This document shows positions 47,019 through 55,339 of a stretch of DNA of 64,000 bases, one piece after another. The stretch is from positions 62,001 through 126,000 of the forward strand of contig RECU01000053.1 of the NCBI GenBank assembly GCA_007693855.1, in the 5' to 3' direction. Each line of letters opens with the position of its first letter. Positions within the stretch are counted from its first letter, which is position 1. Source of the DNA: Gammaproteobacteria bacterium (GTDB lineage Bacteria > Pseudomonadota > Gammaproteobacteria > Steroidobacterales > PWYM01). The notes beneath the pieces are model-generated. The model saw only the letters and a program-made list of their open reading frames with translations. It made no database searches and was not told the DNA's origin. Made by a program: the position numbers and the translations under genes.

Positions 47019-47405
47019 TCATTGCGCCGCAGAATCAAACACGCCGGCGCGGGCGGCGGCGACCACCTCGCGATGGAGGGCTGCATGCGCGCGCTCCGGG
47101 TCCTCCGCCGCAATACCAGGGTCCACCCACCCGAGGCGGCCCAACAGCTCGAAAAACCCGGGTGCAGGCACCCCGGCTCGCGCCCTCGACACGGCGACAG
47201 CCGCGAGCGGTGGCCGTCCCGCGGCGGCATCGGCCCGGGTCAGCGCCTCCAGCGCATCGGTGACACGGTGGATGGTCAGTGGCGGCACGAGCTCAAGCTG
47301 CGCCGCAATGTCCTGGTAGGTGATGGTTCGCCCGGCCCGGGCCACGGGCAGCAGAATCGGCACGAGCGCCCCTGGCGCGAGCTTTGTCCGTGGTTTTATC
47401 GTCAT
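47019..47405 (-). CDS. conserved hypothetical protein
   Basis: A 128-residue basic, soluble protein that I cannot assign a function. The N-terminal half (GRTITYQDIAAQLEL, TIHRVTDALEALTRADAAAG) looks like a small winged-helix-type fold with an unusual start after a Lys/Arg stretch. The central segment RPPLAAVAVSRARAGVPAPGFF is one I associate with short conserved hypothetical proteins of proteobacteria. ATG at 47405 (MTIKPRTKLAPG) was chosen. The PDZ gene follows 19 bp downstream, and the tRNA-Leu promoter is divergent from it. Confidence 0.6.
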   Translation of the reverse strand: MTIKPRTKLAPGALVPILLPVARAGRTITYQDIAAQLELVPPLTIHRVTDALEALTRADAAAGRPPLAAVAVSRARAGVPAPGFFELLGRLGWVDPGIAAEDPERAHAALHREVVAAARAGVFDSAAQ

Positions 47406-47452
47406 CGCAGGCCCGTCCTTACAGTCTACAGGGTAGCCCGCCACAATCCATG

Positions 47453-47481
47453 TTGGCAGCGGGTCCTCCCGGCGGCACAAT
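47453..47481 (+). promoter_or_regulatory. tRNA-Leu promoter (TTGGCA-N17-CACAAT)
   Basis: TTGGCA (47453-47458) and CACAAT (47476-47481) are spaced by 17 bp. They are followed by a GC-rich discriminator (GGCGGCC) typical of stringently controlled stable-RNA promoters. The mature tRNA starts 12 nt after the -10. Confidence 0.65.
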
Positions 47482-47492
47482 GGCGGCCTCGC

Positions 47493-47579
47493 GCCGGGAT
47501 GGCGGAACTGGTAGACGCGGCGGACTCAAAATCCGTTGGTGGAGACATCGTGAGGGTTCGAGTCCCTCTCCCGGCACCA
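47493..47579 (+). tRNA. tRNA-Leu (anticodon CAA)
   Basis: An 87-nt class II tRNA. The acceptor stem GCCGGGA pairs with TCCCGGC, and CCA is encoded. The D-arm contains GGTAGAC. The anticodon loop CTCAAAA gives anticodon CAA for UUG codons. The variable arm is long, and the T-arm has GGTTCGAGTCC. Confidence 0.97.
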
Positions 47580-47626
47580 CCCCAATACACTCGACGGCCA
47601 CCTGCGGGCGCCGCGAGGATGCGTTG

Positions 47627-48172
47627 ATGAAATTCTGTCAGCAATGCGGCTCCGCGCGGGTCGAATACCGGATCCCGAACGGGGACAATCGCCCGCGCCA
47701 TGTCTGCCCCGACTGCGGCTACATCCACTACGTCAACCCGCGCATGGTGGTCGGCTGCGTGCCGGAATGGGGCGAGCGTATCCTGCTGTGCCGACGCGCC
47801 ATCGAGCCCCGTCTCGGCTTCTGGACCACCCCGGCGGGCTTCATGGAGCTCGGCGAGACGCTGGAGCAGGCTGCCGCCCGTGAAACGCTGGAGGAGGCCT
47901 GCGCGCAGGTCGAGGTGCATGACATGTTCGCCGTGGTCAATGTGGTGCACGCCGAGCAGGTCCATATCATGTTCCGTGCCACGATGCTCAGCGAGGACTA
48001 CGCCGCCGGCGACGAAAGCCTCGAGGTTGGTCTGTTCCACGAGCACGAAATCCCCTGGCAGGAGATCGCCTTCGCCAGCGTGCGCTTCAGCCTCGAGCGC
48101 TATTTCCGCGATCGTGCCGAAGGGTTGCGACGGCTGCACGTCACCGAGGCGCCGCGGGTGAAAGCCTCCTGA
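47627..48172 (+). CDS. zinc-ribbon Nudix hydrolase
   Basis: A 181-residue pyrophosphohydrolase. The N-terminal zinc ribbon has CQQCG and CPDCG, followed by a Nudix domain with the box GFMELGETLEQAAARETLEEAC (about 76-97). The Gly of the REXXEEXGU consensus is Cys, as in the close family in Pseudomonas. The ribbon resembles that of NudC, but the protein is shorter and lacks the NudC C-terminal signature. The substrate is probably a dinucleotide or ADP-ribose-like compound. ATG at 47627 comes after GAGGATGCG, a weak SD. Confidence 0.88.
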   Translation: MKFCQQCGSARVEYRIPNGDNRPRHVCPDCGYIHYVNPRMVVGCVPEWGERILLCRRAIEPRLGFWTTPAGFMELGETLEQAAARETLEEACAQVEVHDMFAVVNVVHAEQVHIMFRATMLSEDYAAGDESLEVGLFHEHEIPWQEIAFASVRFSLERYFRDRAEGLRRLHVTEAPRVKAS

Positions 48173-48233
48173 ACGGCGCCGTCGGTCGCCTCCGGAATCG
48201 ACGACACGATCCGCCAGCCACTGACTCGCGCTG

Positions 48234-48242
48234 TGCTAGAAT
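48234..48242 (+). promoter_or_regulatory. extended -10 (TGCTAGAAT) for fdxA
   Basis: TGC immediately before TAGAAT gives an extended -10 promoter, consistent with the lack of a good -35. The predicted start leaves a leader of about 60 nt to the fdxA ATG. Confidence 0.5.
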
Positions 48243-48311
48243 CCTGCGCGCCCGTCGCGCGTATCAGCTGTGCCGGCCACCCTTTCGAAACGCCATCCTG
48301 CGGAGCAAGCA

Positions 48312-48635
48312 ATGACATTTGTCGTCACCGAGAGCTGCATCAAGTGCAAGTACACCGACTGCGTCGAGGTCTGCCCGGTCGACTGTTTCCACGAAGGGCC
48401 GAACTTCCTGGTCATCGACCCTGAAGAATGCATCGACTGCACGCTCTGTGAACCGGAATGTCCGGTGGATGCGATCTACTCGGAAGACGAGGTGCCGGAC
48501 GGCCAGGAGCATTTCCTGGAACTCAATGCGGAACTTGCCAAGAACTGGCCGGTGATCACCGAAGCCAAGGCGCCGCCAGCCGATGCTGACGACTGGAAGG
48601 ACAAGACGGACAAGCTCGATCTGCTCGAGCGTTAG
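48312..48635 (+). CDS. fdxA: 7Fe ferredoxin FdxA
   Basis: A 107-residue electron carrier with one [3Fe-4S] and one [4Fe-4S] cluster, of the Azotobacter FdI type. The cysteine pattern [19 protein letters not shown] (9, 12, 17, 21) and [13 protein letters not shown] (40, 43, 46, 50) is complete. The C-terminal extension after residue 65 is typical. ATG at 48312 was chosen over an in-frame upstream start because MTFVVTESC is the conserved N-terminus. It is monocistronic and convergent with the lyase gene. Confidence 0.95.
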   Translation: MTFVVTESCIKCKYTDCVEVCPVDCFHEGPNFLVIDPEECIDCTLCEPECPVDAIYSEDEVPDGQEHFLELNAELAKNWPVITEAKAPPADADDWKDKTDKLDLLER

Positions 48636-48653
48636 CCTGACCAGGCACGGGAC

Positions 48654-49508
48654 TCAGGCGTAGCGGGCCGCGTCGGCCAGCAGGCCCTCGGCGCCGAGTA
48701 CGGCATTGATCTCCTGGAGATCGAGCAACTCGTCAGCAAACCCGTCGGTGCCGCCCTCGGCGGCGAGGCGCGCCAGATACCGCGGCGCCTGGCGGGTGAA
48801 CAGATGCACCAGCAGGGACGGATGCAAGGCTACGCCAAACCCCAGCGCCTCCAGCGCGGCGGCATCGCGCAGCGGTGAACCGCCGCCCTCGACCAGGTTG
48901 TGGACCAGTGGCACGCGCCCGGCGAAGCGCCCGGCAATCCGCTGCATCTCCTCGAGTGTTCGCGGCCCCTCGATGAACAGCAGGTCAGCACCGGCTTCCA
49001 GGTAGGCCTCAGCCCGATCCAGTGCCGCGTCCAGCCCCTCGAGCGCCAGCGCGTCGGTGCGCGCGATCACCAGGGTGTCCTCATTGCGGCGCGCATCGAG
49101 TGCGGCCCGGACCCGTCCCAGCATCTCACCCGTCGACACCACCTGCTTGCCCTGCATGTGGCCGCAACGTTTCGGGGCCAGCTGATCCTCGAACTGGATC
49201 GCCGCCGCGCCTGCCTGCTCCAGGCGCTGCACCGTGCGCTTGAGATTGAGGGCGTTGCCGAAGCCGGTATCACCGTCGACGATCATCGGCAGACCGATCC
49301 GCTCGCTGATCACCGCGACCGTCTCGACGAGCTCCGACATCGTCACCAGCCCGAGATCCGGCCGGCCGAAACGGGTATAGGCGAGGCCTGCGCCGGAGAG
49401 AAACATCACCGGGAAACCCGCGCGCTCGACCAGCAGGGCCGAGAGCCCGTCGTACACCCCCGGCGCCTGCAGGATCCCCGGGGCCGCCAGCAGCGCCCGC
49501 AGCCCCAT
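48654..49508 (-). CDS. isocitrate lyase/PEP mutase family protein
   Basis: A 284-residue TIM-barrel enzyme of the ICL/PEPM superfamily. Mg-binding and substrate motifs are IVDGDTGFG, IQFEDQ and PKRCGHMQGK (the KRCGH catalytic loop of C-C lyases), with VIARTDALALEGLD downstream. The KRCGH loop makes a lyase (2-methylisocitrate, dimethylmalate or oxaloacetate type) more likely than a phosphonate mutase. No prpC or acnD is close. ATG at 49508 was chosen, 7 bp after the dsbC stop, which makes it a probable operon partner of dsbC. Confidence 0.85.
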   Translation of the reverse strand: MGLRALLAAPGILQAPGVYDGLSALLVERAGFPVMFLSGAGLAYTRFGRPDLGLVTMSELVETVAVISERIGLPMIVDGDTGFGNALNLKRTVQRLEQAGAAAIQFEDQLAPKRCGHMQGKQVVSTGEMLGRVRAALDARRNEDTLVIARTDALALEGLDAALDRAEAYLEAGADLLFIEGPRTLEEMQRIAGRFAGRVPLVHNLVEGGGSPLRDAAALEALGFGVALHPSLLVHLFTRQAPRYLARLAAEGGTDGFADELLDLQEINAVLGAEGLLADAARYA

Positions 49509-49515
49509 GCCGGAC

Positions 49516-50262
49516 TCAGCGACCCGCGCGACGCGAGGCTGTGGCGCGCAGCCGGGCCGCCAGCGCCTCGGGAGGCAGGTAGCCACCCACCAGTTCACCG
49601 GTTTCCGTATAGATGGCCGGCGTACCCTGCAGGCCGATGCGCCCGCCCAGCGCATAGTGCGCCTCGACCGGCGTCGTCCCGCAGTTGCGGGCCGGCACCG
49701 GCTCACCGTTCTTGGCCGCGGTCATGGCCTCGAGCCGATCCCCCGCGCACCAGACGTTGTTCGCCTTCCGCCAGGCCTCGGTCTCGGGCCCCGAGCGCGG
49801 ATAGAACAGGTAGCGGACACTGATGCCCAGCGCATTGAGCTGGTCGATTTCGCGATGCATGCGCCGGCAGTAACCGCAGTCGATGTCGGTGAACACCGTA
49901 ACCGTATGGGTTGGCGACTCGGGACTGAAGACCACCATGGTGGCCTCGTCGACCGCGGCGATCACCGCGGCGCGCGCAGCATTCTGGCGTTCGGCGGTGA
50001 GGTTGGTTTCGGTTTCAAGGTCGATCAGCTCGCCCCGCAGCAGGTAGCGGCCATCGCGGCTGACATACGCCACCGAGGCGCCCACGGTGATCTCGTAGAC
50101 CCCGGGCAACGGCGACTCGGTCACGTGCTCGGCCTCGATCCCGGGAAACAGGGCGGCAAGCTCCTCGGGGGTAAGCCCCCCCTCGGCGGTGGCCGCAGCG
50201 GTTACCAGCCACAGCCCGGCGGCGATGAAACTCAGACAACAAATGCTACGCATGAACGACAA
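49516..50262 (-). CDS. dsbC: thiol:disulfide interchange protein DsbC
   Basis: A 248-residue periplasmic disulfide isomerase. It has a signal peptide (ending AAATA, about residue 26), an N-terminal dimerisation domain (about 28-95) and a thioredoxin domain with active site C129-G-Y-C132 in FTDIDCGYCRRMH. The conserved cis-Pro is in GLQGTPAIY. A second Cys pair (VWC...NCG) may form a structural disulfide as in E. coli DsbC. It follows xerD on the same strand, the usual xerD-dsbC order. Confidence 0.95.
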   Translation of the reverse strand: MSFMRSICCLSFIAAGLWLVTAAATAEGGLTPEELAALFPGIEAEHVTESPLPGVYEITVGASVAYVSRDGRYLLRGELIDLETETNLTAERQNAARAAVIAAVDEATMVVFSPESPTHTVTVFTDIDCGYCRRMHREIDQLNALGISVRYLFYPRSGPETEAWRKANNVWCAGDRLEAMTAAKNGEPVPARNCGTTPVEAHYALGGRIGLQGTPAIYTETGELVGGYLPPEALAARLRATASRRAGR

Positions 50263-50345
50263 ACCCTCGAAGATAGCCTGCGAACCACCTGCTGGTCCGA
50301 CCGCGCAAGATACAGCGCGTTCCGTCGGATGGTAACCCCGGCGGC

Positions 50346-51281
50346 TCAGCCGCGCGGGTGATGCCGACCGTGCAGCTCCTTCATGCGCTCGCGGGCGACG
50401 TGCGTGTAGATCTGTGTCGTGGACAGATCGCTGTGACCCAGCAGCAGCTGGACGACGCGAAGATCCGCCCCGTGATTCAGCAGGTGCGTTGCGAAGGCGT
50501 GGCGCAGGGTGTGCGGCGAGAGCTTCTTCTCGATGCCCGCCTTGGCGGCATACCGCTTGATGATGTGCCAGAACGCCTGCCGGGTCATGCAGTCGCCGCG
50601 TCGGGTCGGGAACAGGTAGTCGGTCTGGCGCTCGAGCAGGATCTCCATGCGCGCACCGTTCACGAACTCACGGATCCACGTCTGGGCCTCATCGCCCAGC
50701 GGAATCAGGCGCTCGCGATCCCCTTTGCCGATGACGCGCACAACCCCCTGGTTGAGATTGATCTGGGAGATACGCAGGCTGATCAGCTCGGAGACCCGCA
50801 GGCCAGTCGCGTACAGCACCTCCAGCATGGTGCGATCGCGGTGTCCAAGCGGATCGGTGACGACCGGCGCCGAGAGCAGCGACACCACTTCCTGTTCCGT
50901 CAACGACTGCGGCAGGGCACGCCCCACCTTGGGCATGGCAATGCGGGAGGTCGGATCCTCGCGAATCACCCCTTCGCGCACCAGATAACGAAAGAACCGC
51001 CGGAAACTCGAGAGCTGACGGGCGGTGGAGCGCGGCTTCGCGCCCGCCTCCACACGCCAGGCGATGTAGTCGAGCAGATCGGCGCGGGAGGCGGCGACCA
51101 GCATGACATCGCGGGCCGCGAGCCTGCGTGACAGGGCATTGAGATCCGCCCGATAGGCGCCGAGGGTGTTCTCCGACAACCCTCGCTCCATCCAGATCGC
51201 GTCAAGAAAACGCTCGATGAGCGCCTTGGCGGCGCCCCTGGCGTCACTGTCCTGACTGACTTGCAAGGCGTTGTGAGACAT
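50346..51281 (-). CDS. xerD: tyrosine recombinase XerD
   Basis: A 311-residue recombinase that resolves chromosome dimers at dif together with XerC. The N-terminal SAM-like core-binding domain is about 20-110. The catalytic residues are Arg in TGLRVSELISL, Lys in GKGDRERLIPLG, His/Arg in SPHTLRHAFATHLLNHG, His in LLGHSDLSTTQIYTHV, and the nucleophile Tyr in that last motif. The genomic context (dsbC downstream) supports XerD over XerC. It is divergent from plsC. Confidence 0.95.
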   Translation of the reverse strand: MSHNALQVSQDSDARGAAKALIERFLDAIWMERGLSENTLGAYRADLNALSRRLAARDVMLVAASRADLLDYIAWRVEAGAKPRSTARQLSSFRRFFRYLVREGVIREDPTSRIAMPKVGRALPQSLTEQEVVSLLSAPVVTDPLGHRDRTMLEVLYATGLRVSELISLRISQINLNQGVVRVIGKGDRERLIPLGDEAQTWIREFVNGARMEILLERQTDYLFPTRRGDCMTRQAFWHIIKRYAAKAGIEKKLSPHTLRHAFATHLLNHGADLRVVQLLLGHSDLSTTQIYTHVARERMKELHGRHHPRG

Positions 51282-51322
51282 CCGGGACTCTTGATCGAGG
51301 CCAGGCCCCGGGGGCCGTGACC

Positions 51323-51338
51323 GGGCGGTATACTCCCG
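51323..51338 (+). promoter_or_regulatory. TATACT promoter element identical to the mltF 16-mer
   Basis: GGGCGGTATACTCCCG, with TATACT at 51329-51334, is identical over 16 bases to the sequence upstream of mltF. It lies 45 bp before a possible 45-codon reading frame and 185 bp before plsC. Confidence 0.4.
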
Positions 51339-51373
51339 GGCGCGACGGCCGTGGCGGCAACCTCTCGGAAACG

Positions 51374-51511
51374 ATGGCGGAGTATGCGCAGTGCACCTCG
51401 GGCACCGGCGTGACGGTGGTCACAGATACCTCTATGGCATTACATAACGAGAAACAGTTCACATGGCGGTGCGCGGCAGACTCATGGCAGACCCTGTACT
51501 TTTTTACATAA
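51374..51511 (+). CDS. possible small protein (45 aa) upstream of plsC
   Basis: An ATG reading frame of 45 codons begins 45 bp after the TATACT at 51329 and ends 7 bp before plsC. The product starts MAEYAQCTSGTGVTVVTDT and ends DSWQTLYFFT. Only a weak GGAAA precedes the ATG, and no homologue is recognised. It could be a small protein, a translated leader, or chance in a 237-bp intergenic region. Confidence 0.25.
   Translation: MAEYAQCTSGTGVTVVTDTSMALHNEKQFTWRCAADSWQTLYFFT
51409..51424. promoter_or_regulatory. CRP-like dyad (GTGA-N6-TCAC)
   Basis: CGTGACGGTGGTCACA matches the CRP/Vfr consensus TGTGA-N6-TCACA at nine of ten positions in one orientation. It lies about 95-110 bp upstream of plsC and inside the possible small reading frame. 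Only the dyad is seen; regulation is inferred. Confidence 0.35.
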
Positions 51512-51512
51512 T
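51507..51512 (+). promoter_or_regulatory. -10-like CATAAT 6 nt before the plsC ATG
   Basis: CATAAT, in an AT-rich patch unlike its surroundings, ends 6 nt before the plsC start, and no SD is present. This fits a leaderless start. No -35 could be assigned. Confidence 0.4.
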
Positions 51513-51518
51513 TCAAAG

Positions 51519-52262
51519 ATGCGCGCAATTCTGACGCTGCCGCTGCGCGTCGCGTTTGGCTGCTATGCCGTGGTCGCCGGGCTGACCGTCACAGCGCTGG
51601 TATTGCCGATTCTGGTGGTCACGCCGGGGCTCAGGCGTCGGCGGGCCCTGGCACGCGTCGGGGCGCGGCTGATCTTCGGGCTGATCGGGGCGCGCCTGCG
51701 CGTGGAGGGTGAGGAACACATGCCGCGCGGCCAGGCAATCGTGGTCGCCAACCACGCGAGCTATCTGGACGGCATCATCCTCCAGGGGGCGTTACCTCCG
51801 GACTTCGGCTTCGTGATCAAGCGCGAAGTCACCCGCGTGCCGCTGGTCCACCTGCTGCTGCGCCGGATCGGCTCGCAGTTCGTCGACCGGTTCAGCGCCC
51901 AGGGCAAGCTGCGCGATGCCCGCCGCCTGGTCCGCATCGCCGCCAACGGCGAAGCCCTGGCCTTCTTTCCGGAGGGCACCTTCGGACCGCAACCCGGTCT
52001 GCGCCCATTCAAACTCGGGGCCTTTGCCGCAGCCAGCCGCGCCGGCCTGCCCGTGGTTCCGGTGATCATCTCCGGCGCCCGGCAGATGCTGCCGGCGGGC
52101 AGCCTGTTGCCGCGCCCCGGGCGTCTGCATGTGCGGGTCACGCCGCCGATTCAGCCGGGCGCAATGGCGGAACTCGATGCGCGGGCGCTGCTCGCGGCGG
52201 CCAGGCGGCGTATTCTGGTCCATCTTGACGAACCTGATCTCGAGCGCGGGCCGGATGCCTGA
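51519..52262 (+). CDS. plsC: 1-acyl-sn-glycerol-3-phosphate acyltransferase family protein
   Basis: A 247-residue membrane-associated acyltransferase that makes phosphatidic acid from lysophosphatidic acid, or acts on a related acceptor. An N-terminal hydrophobic segment (about 8-32) anchors it. Catalytic motif I is NHASYLDG (HX4D) at about 72-79, motif II includes SQFVDRF, motif III is FPEGTFG, and motif IV is around GLPVVPVII. There is no SD before the ATG. It is divergent from xerD. Confidence 0.9.
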   Translation: MRAILTLPLRVAFGCYAVVAGLTVTALVLPILVVTPGLRRRRALARVGARLIFGLIGARLRVEGEEHMPRGQAIVVANHASYLDGIILQGALPPDFGFVIKREVTRVPLVHLLLRRIGSQFVDRFSAQGKLRDARRLVRIAANGEALAFFPEGTFGPQPGLRPFKLGAFAAASRAGLPVVPVIISGARQMLPAGSLLPRPGRLHVRVTPPIQPGAMAELDARALLAAARRRILVHLDEPDLERGPDA

Positions 52263-52276
52263 GCCCGCGGCATCGA

Positions 52277-52305
52277 GTGACAATGCCCGGACGGCCCGCT
52301 AGACT
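52277..52305 (+). promoter_or_regulatory. thiolase sigma70 promoter (GTGACA-N17-TAGACT)
   Basis: GTGACA (52277-52282, five of six to consensus) and TAGACT (52300-52305) are separated by 17 bp in the plsC-thiolase gap. The predicted leader is about 68 nt, with GGGAG before the ATG. Confidence 0.65.
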
Positions 52306-52379
52306 CGCTTGTGCATTGCAACATCCCCGCCCCCGAGGGATGACAACAAAAGACACGAGACAAGACGGGAGCTTCCACT

Positions 52380-53570
52380 ATGAGCGACGACTCGATCGTC
52401 ATCGTCGCCGCCAGGCGGACCGCCATTGGCGGCTTCGGCGGTCATTTCAAGGAGGCCGGGCTGCCGCAGCTCGGCGCGGCTGTGATGACAGCCTGCATCG
52501 CCGATACCGGCCTGCCCGGCGACGCCATCAGCGAGGTATTGATGGGCTGTGTACTCCCGGCCGGCGTCGGCCAGGCGCCGGCCCGCCAGGCCATGCTGGC
52601 CGCCGGGCTGCCGGTTGAGGTCGGGGCGACCACCCTGAACAAGGTCTGCGGCTCAGGCATGAAAGCCGTGATGACCGCTCATGACCTGATCCGCGCCGGC
52701 AGCGCACAGGTCGTGCTTGCGGGCGGCATGGAGTCGATGTCCGGGGCGCCGTACATCCTGCCCAAGGCGCGCTTTGGCCTGCGCATGGGGCACGCCCAGC
52801 TGCTCGACCACATGTTCTTCGACGGGCTGCAGAACCCCTATGACGGCAACATGATGGGCCATTTTGCCGAAGAGACCGTGGCGCATTACGGGTTCACCCG
52901 TGAGCAGCAGGACGACTTCGCCCGCCGTTCGGTCGAGCGGGCCATCCACGCAGTGGAGAGCGGCGCGTTCGTCACGGAAATCGCCCCGGTCACGGTGACC
53001 GGCCGCCGCAGCGAAGTGACCGTCAGCGAAGACGAGGAACCGTTCAACTGCGCGCTCGACAAGATTGCTACGCTGCGGCCGGCGTTCCGCCGGGACGGCA
53101 CAGTCACCGCTGCTTCCTCGTCGAGCATCTCAGACGGCGCGGCGGCACTGCTGATCATGTCGGCTGCCGAGGCCAGCCGTCGCGGCCTGACGCCCCTGGC
53201 GCGGATCGCGGGGCACGCAAGCCATGCCCAGGCACCCGAGTGGTTCACCACCGCCCCGGCTGGCGCCATCCGCAAGCTGCTCGAACAGACGGGCTGGGCT
53301 GCAGCCGACGTCGATCTCTACGAGATCAACGAAGCCTTCGCCTGCGTCACCATGGCCGCCATGGAAGACCTGTCACTGGCGGCCGAGCGGGTGAACGTGA
53401 ACGGCGGCGCCTGCGCGCTGGGACATCCCATCGGCGCCACCGGCGCGCGCCTGATCGTGACGCTGATACACGCCCTGCGGGCGCGGGGACTCTCGCGTGG
53501 CGTCGCCGCCCTGTGCATCGGTGGCGGCGAGGCCACCGCGATCGCGGTGGAAATCCCGGCCGGCGCTTGA
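52380..53570 (+). CDS. acetyl-CoA C-acetyltransferase (thiolase)
   Basis: A 396-residue thiolase II that condenses two acetyl-CoA or cleaves acetoacetyl-CoA/3-ketoacyl-CoA. The acyl-accepting Cys90 is in LNKVCGSGMKAV. The NEAF motif, the His of GGACALGHPIGATGAR and the second Cys of ALCIGGGEA complete the active site. The start follows GGGAG, with a good promoter upstream. The acetoacetyl-CoA synthetase 1.9 kb downstream may share its substrate pool. It converges on ETF-QO across a 14-bp hairpin. Confidence 0.95.
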   Translation: MSDDSIVIVAARRTAIGGFGGHFKEAGLPQLGAAVMTACIADTGLPGDAISEVLMGCVLPAGVGQAPARQAMLAAGLPVEVGATTLNKVCGSGMKAVMTAHDLIRAGSAQVVLAGGMESMSGAPYILPKARFGLRMGHAQLLDHMFFDGLQNPYDGNMMGHFAEETVAHYGFTREQQDDFARRSVERAIHAVESGAFVTEIAPVTVTGRRSEVTVSEDEEPFNCALDKIATLRPAFRRDGTVTAASSSSISDGAAALLIMSAAEASRRGLTPLARIAGHASHAQAPEWFTTAPAGAIRKLLEQTGWAAADVDLYEINEAFACVTMAAMEDLSLAAERVNVNGGACALGHPIGATGARLIVTLIHALRARGLSRGVAALCIGGGEATAIAVEIPAGA

Positions 53571-53578
53571 GCCCCGCC

Positions 53579-53612
53579 GCGATGGGCCGGGCGCCAGTGC
53601 CCGGCCCATCGC
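53579..53612. terminator. strong bidirectional hairpin between thiolase and ETF-QO genes
   Basis: A perfect 14-bp stem GCGATGGGCCGGGC/GCCCGGCCCATCGC with a 6-nt loop (GCCAGT) lies between the convergent stop codons. There is no T-run on either side. The position and symmetry fit a shared terminator. Confidence 0.65.
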
Positions 53613-53618
53613 AGGCCA

Positions 53619-55277
53619 TTACATGCCCGAGTAGTTCGGGCCGCCCCCGCCCTCCGGGGTCACCCACTCGATGTTCTGCTGCGGATCCTTGATGTCGCAG
53701 GTCTTGCAGTGGACGCAGTTCTGCGCATTGATCTGGAAGCGCGGCTCGCCATCCTCGCCGGCCACCACCTCGTAGACGCCGGCCGGGCAGTAGCGCTGCG
53801 CCGGCTCATCGTACAGCGGCAGGTTTTTGGCGATCGGCAGCGAGGGATCCTTGAGGACCAGGTGGCAGGGCTGGTCTTCCTCGTGATTGGTCGACGAGAG
53901 AAACACCGAGGAGAGCTTGTCGAAGGTGAGCTTGCCGTCGGGCTTCGGATAGTCCGGCCTGGTCGTCTTGTCCGCGGGCAGCAGCGAAGCATGATCGGCA
54001 TCGCGATTGTGCAGCGTAAACGGCATGCGTCCCCGGAAGATGTTCTGGTCAAGATAGACGAAGGCCGAGCCCATCAAGGTACCGAACCGATGCAGTGCGG
54101 GACTGAAATTGCGGCCACGGTGCAGCTCATCCCACAACCAGGAGCCACGCACGCGCTCGCCGTAATCGGTGAGGTCGCGCCCGGGCTCAGCGCCCTCGGT
54201 GAGCGCCGCGTACACCGACTCGGCGGCCAAAGCTCCGCTCTTGATCGCCGTGTGCGAGCCCTTGATCTTGACGCCGTTGAGAAAGCCCGCGTCGCAACCG
54301 ACCAGCAGACCGCCGGGAAAACTCAGTTTCGGCAGGGACTGGAGCCCCCCCTTGTTCAGGGCACGGGCGCCGTAGCTGACACGCTTGCCGCCGTCCAGCA
54401 GTTCGCGGATGACCGGATGGGTCTTCCAGCGCTGGAACTCGTCGAACAGGCTGAGGTGCGGATTGCGGTAGTTGAGCGCGATCACCATGCCCAGATAGAC
54501 GAGGTTGTCCTCGGCATGATAGAGAAATCCACCGCCCTCGGTATGCCCGTCCAGGGGCCAACCGAGCGTATGCACGACCTCGCCTTCGCGATGTTTTTCC
54601 GGGCTGATTTCCCAGACTTCCTTGAACCCCAGCCCGTAGTGCTGCGGATCGACACCGTCGCGCAGGGAGAAGTGCTTCATCAGCCGCTTGCCAAGGTGCC
54701 CATGACACCCCTCGGCAAAAATCGTGTAGCGGGCGCGGAGCTCGTAACCGGGCTCGAAGACGTCCTTGGGCTCGCCATCGCGGCCGACCCCCATATCGCC
54801 GGTGATCACACCGCAGACCTCGCCATCCTCGCCGAAGATGACATCAGCCGCCGGGAAACCGGGGAAGACGTTGACTTCCATGGCCTCGGCCTGCTCGCCA
54901 AGCCACTTGCACAGCCGGCCGAGGCTGATGATGTAATTGCCGTCGTTATGCATGGGCGAGGGTACGAGCAGATTCGGTACCCGGGTGGCCTTGCTGTCGC
55001 CGCGCAACCAGTGGAACACATCGCCGGTGACCGCCGTCTTTACCGGGGCGCCACGTTCGCGCCAGTCGGGCATCAATTCATCGAGCGCGCGGGGCTCGAA
55101 GACCGCCCCGGACAGGATATGGGCACCGATTTCGGAGCCTTTCTCCACCACTGCAACACTGAGGTCCTGGCCGTACTCGGCACACAGTTGCCGCAGACGG
55201 ATGGCCGCGGCCAGGCCGGCCGGGCCGCCGCCAACGATCACGACATCGAATTCCATAGCTTCGCGTTCAACGTCCAT
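53619..55277 (-). CDS. electron transfer flavoprotein-ubiquinone oxidoreductase
   Basis: A 552-residue membrane-associated flavo-iron-sulfur enzyme that passes electrons from ETF to ubiquinone, linking acyl-CoA and amino-acid dehydrogenation to respiration. The N-terminal FAD-binding motif is DVVIVGGGPAGLAAAIRL. The C-terminal [4Fe-4S] ferredoxin segment is CPAGVYE and NAQNCVHCKTCDIKDP. ATG at 55277 (MDVEREAMEFDVV) is supported by a GGGGG purine run 5 nt upstream. An extended -10 promoter lies about 65 nt before the ATG. Confidence 0.96.
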   Translation of the reverse strand: MDVEREAMEFDVVIVGGGPAGLAAAIRLRQLCAEYGQDLSVAVVEKGSEIGAHILSGAVFEPRALDELMPDWRERGAPVKTAVTGDVFHWLRGDSKATRVPNLLVPSPMHNDGNYIISLGRLCKWLGEQAEAMEVNVFPGFPAADVIFGEDGEVCGVITGDMGVGRDGEPKDVFEPGYELRARYTIFAEGCHGHLGKRLMKHFSLRDGVDPQHYGLGFKEVWEISPEKHREGEVVHTLGWPLDGHTEGGGFLYHAEDNLVYLGMVIALNYRNPHLSLFDEFQRWKTHPVIRELLDGGKRVSYGARALNKGGLQSLPKLSFPGGLLVGCDAGFLNGVKIKGSHTAIKSGALAAESVYAALTEGAEPGRDLTDYGERVRGSWLWDELHRGRNFSPALHRFGTLMGSAFVYLDQNIFRGRMPFTLHNRDADHASLLPADKTTRPDYPKPDGKLTFDKLSSVFLSSTNHEEDQPCHLVLKDPSLPIAKNLPLYDEPAQRYCPAGVYEVVAGEDGEPRFQINAQNCVHCKTCDIKDPQQNIEWVTPEGGGGPNYSGM

Positions 55278-55339
55278 GCTGCCCCCTTGCCAGGTCGCCT
55301 GCCCTGCCGCCGCCGTCGGACGGTTCGGTTCAGGTCGGG

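Noticed and set aside
48654-49508. Assignment of the PEP-mutase-family gene as prpB paired with the MmgE/PrpD gene for the methylcitrate cycle
   Set aside because: The two genes are about 39 kb apart, no prpC or acnD is present, and both families contain enzymes with other substrates.
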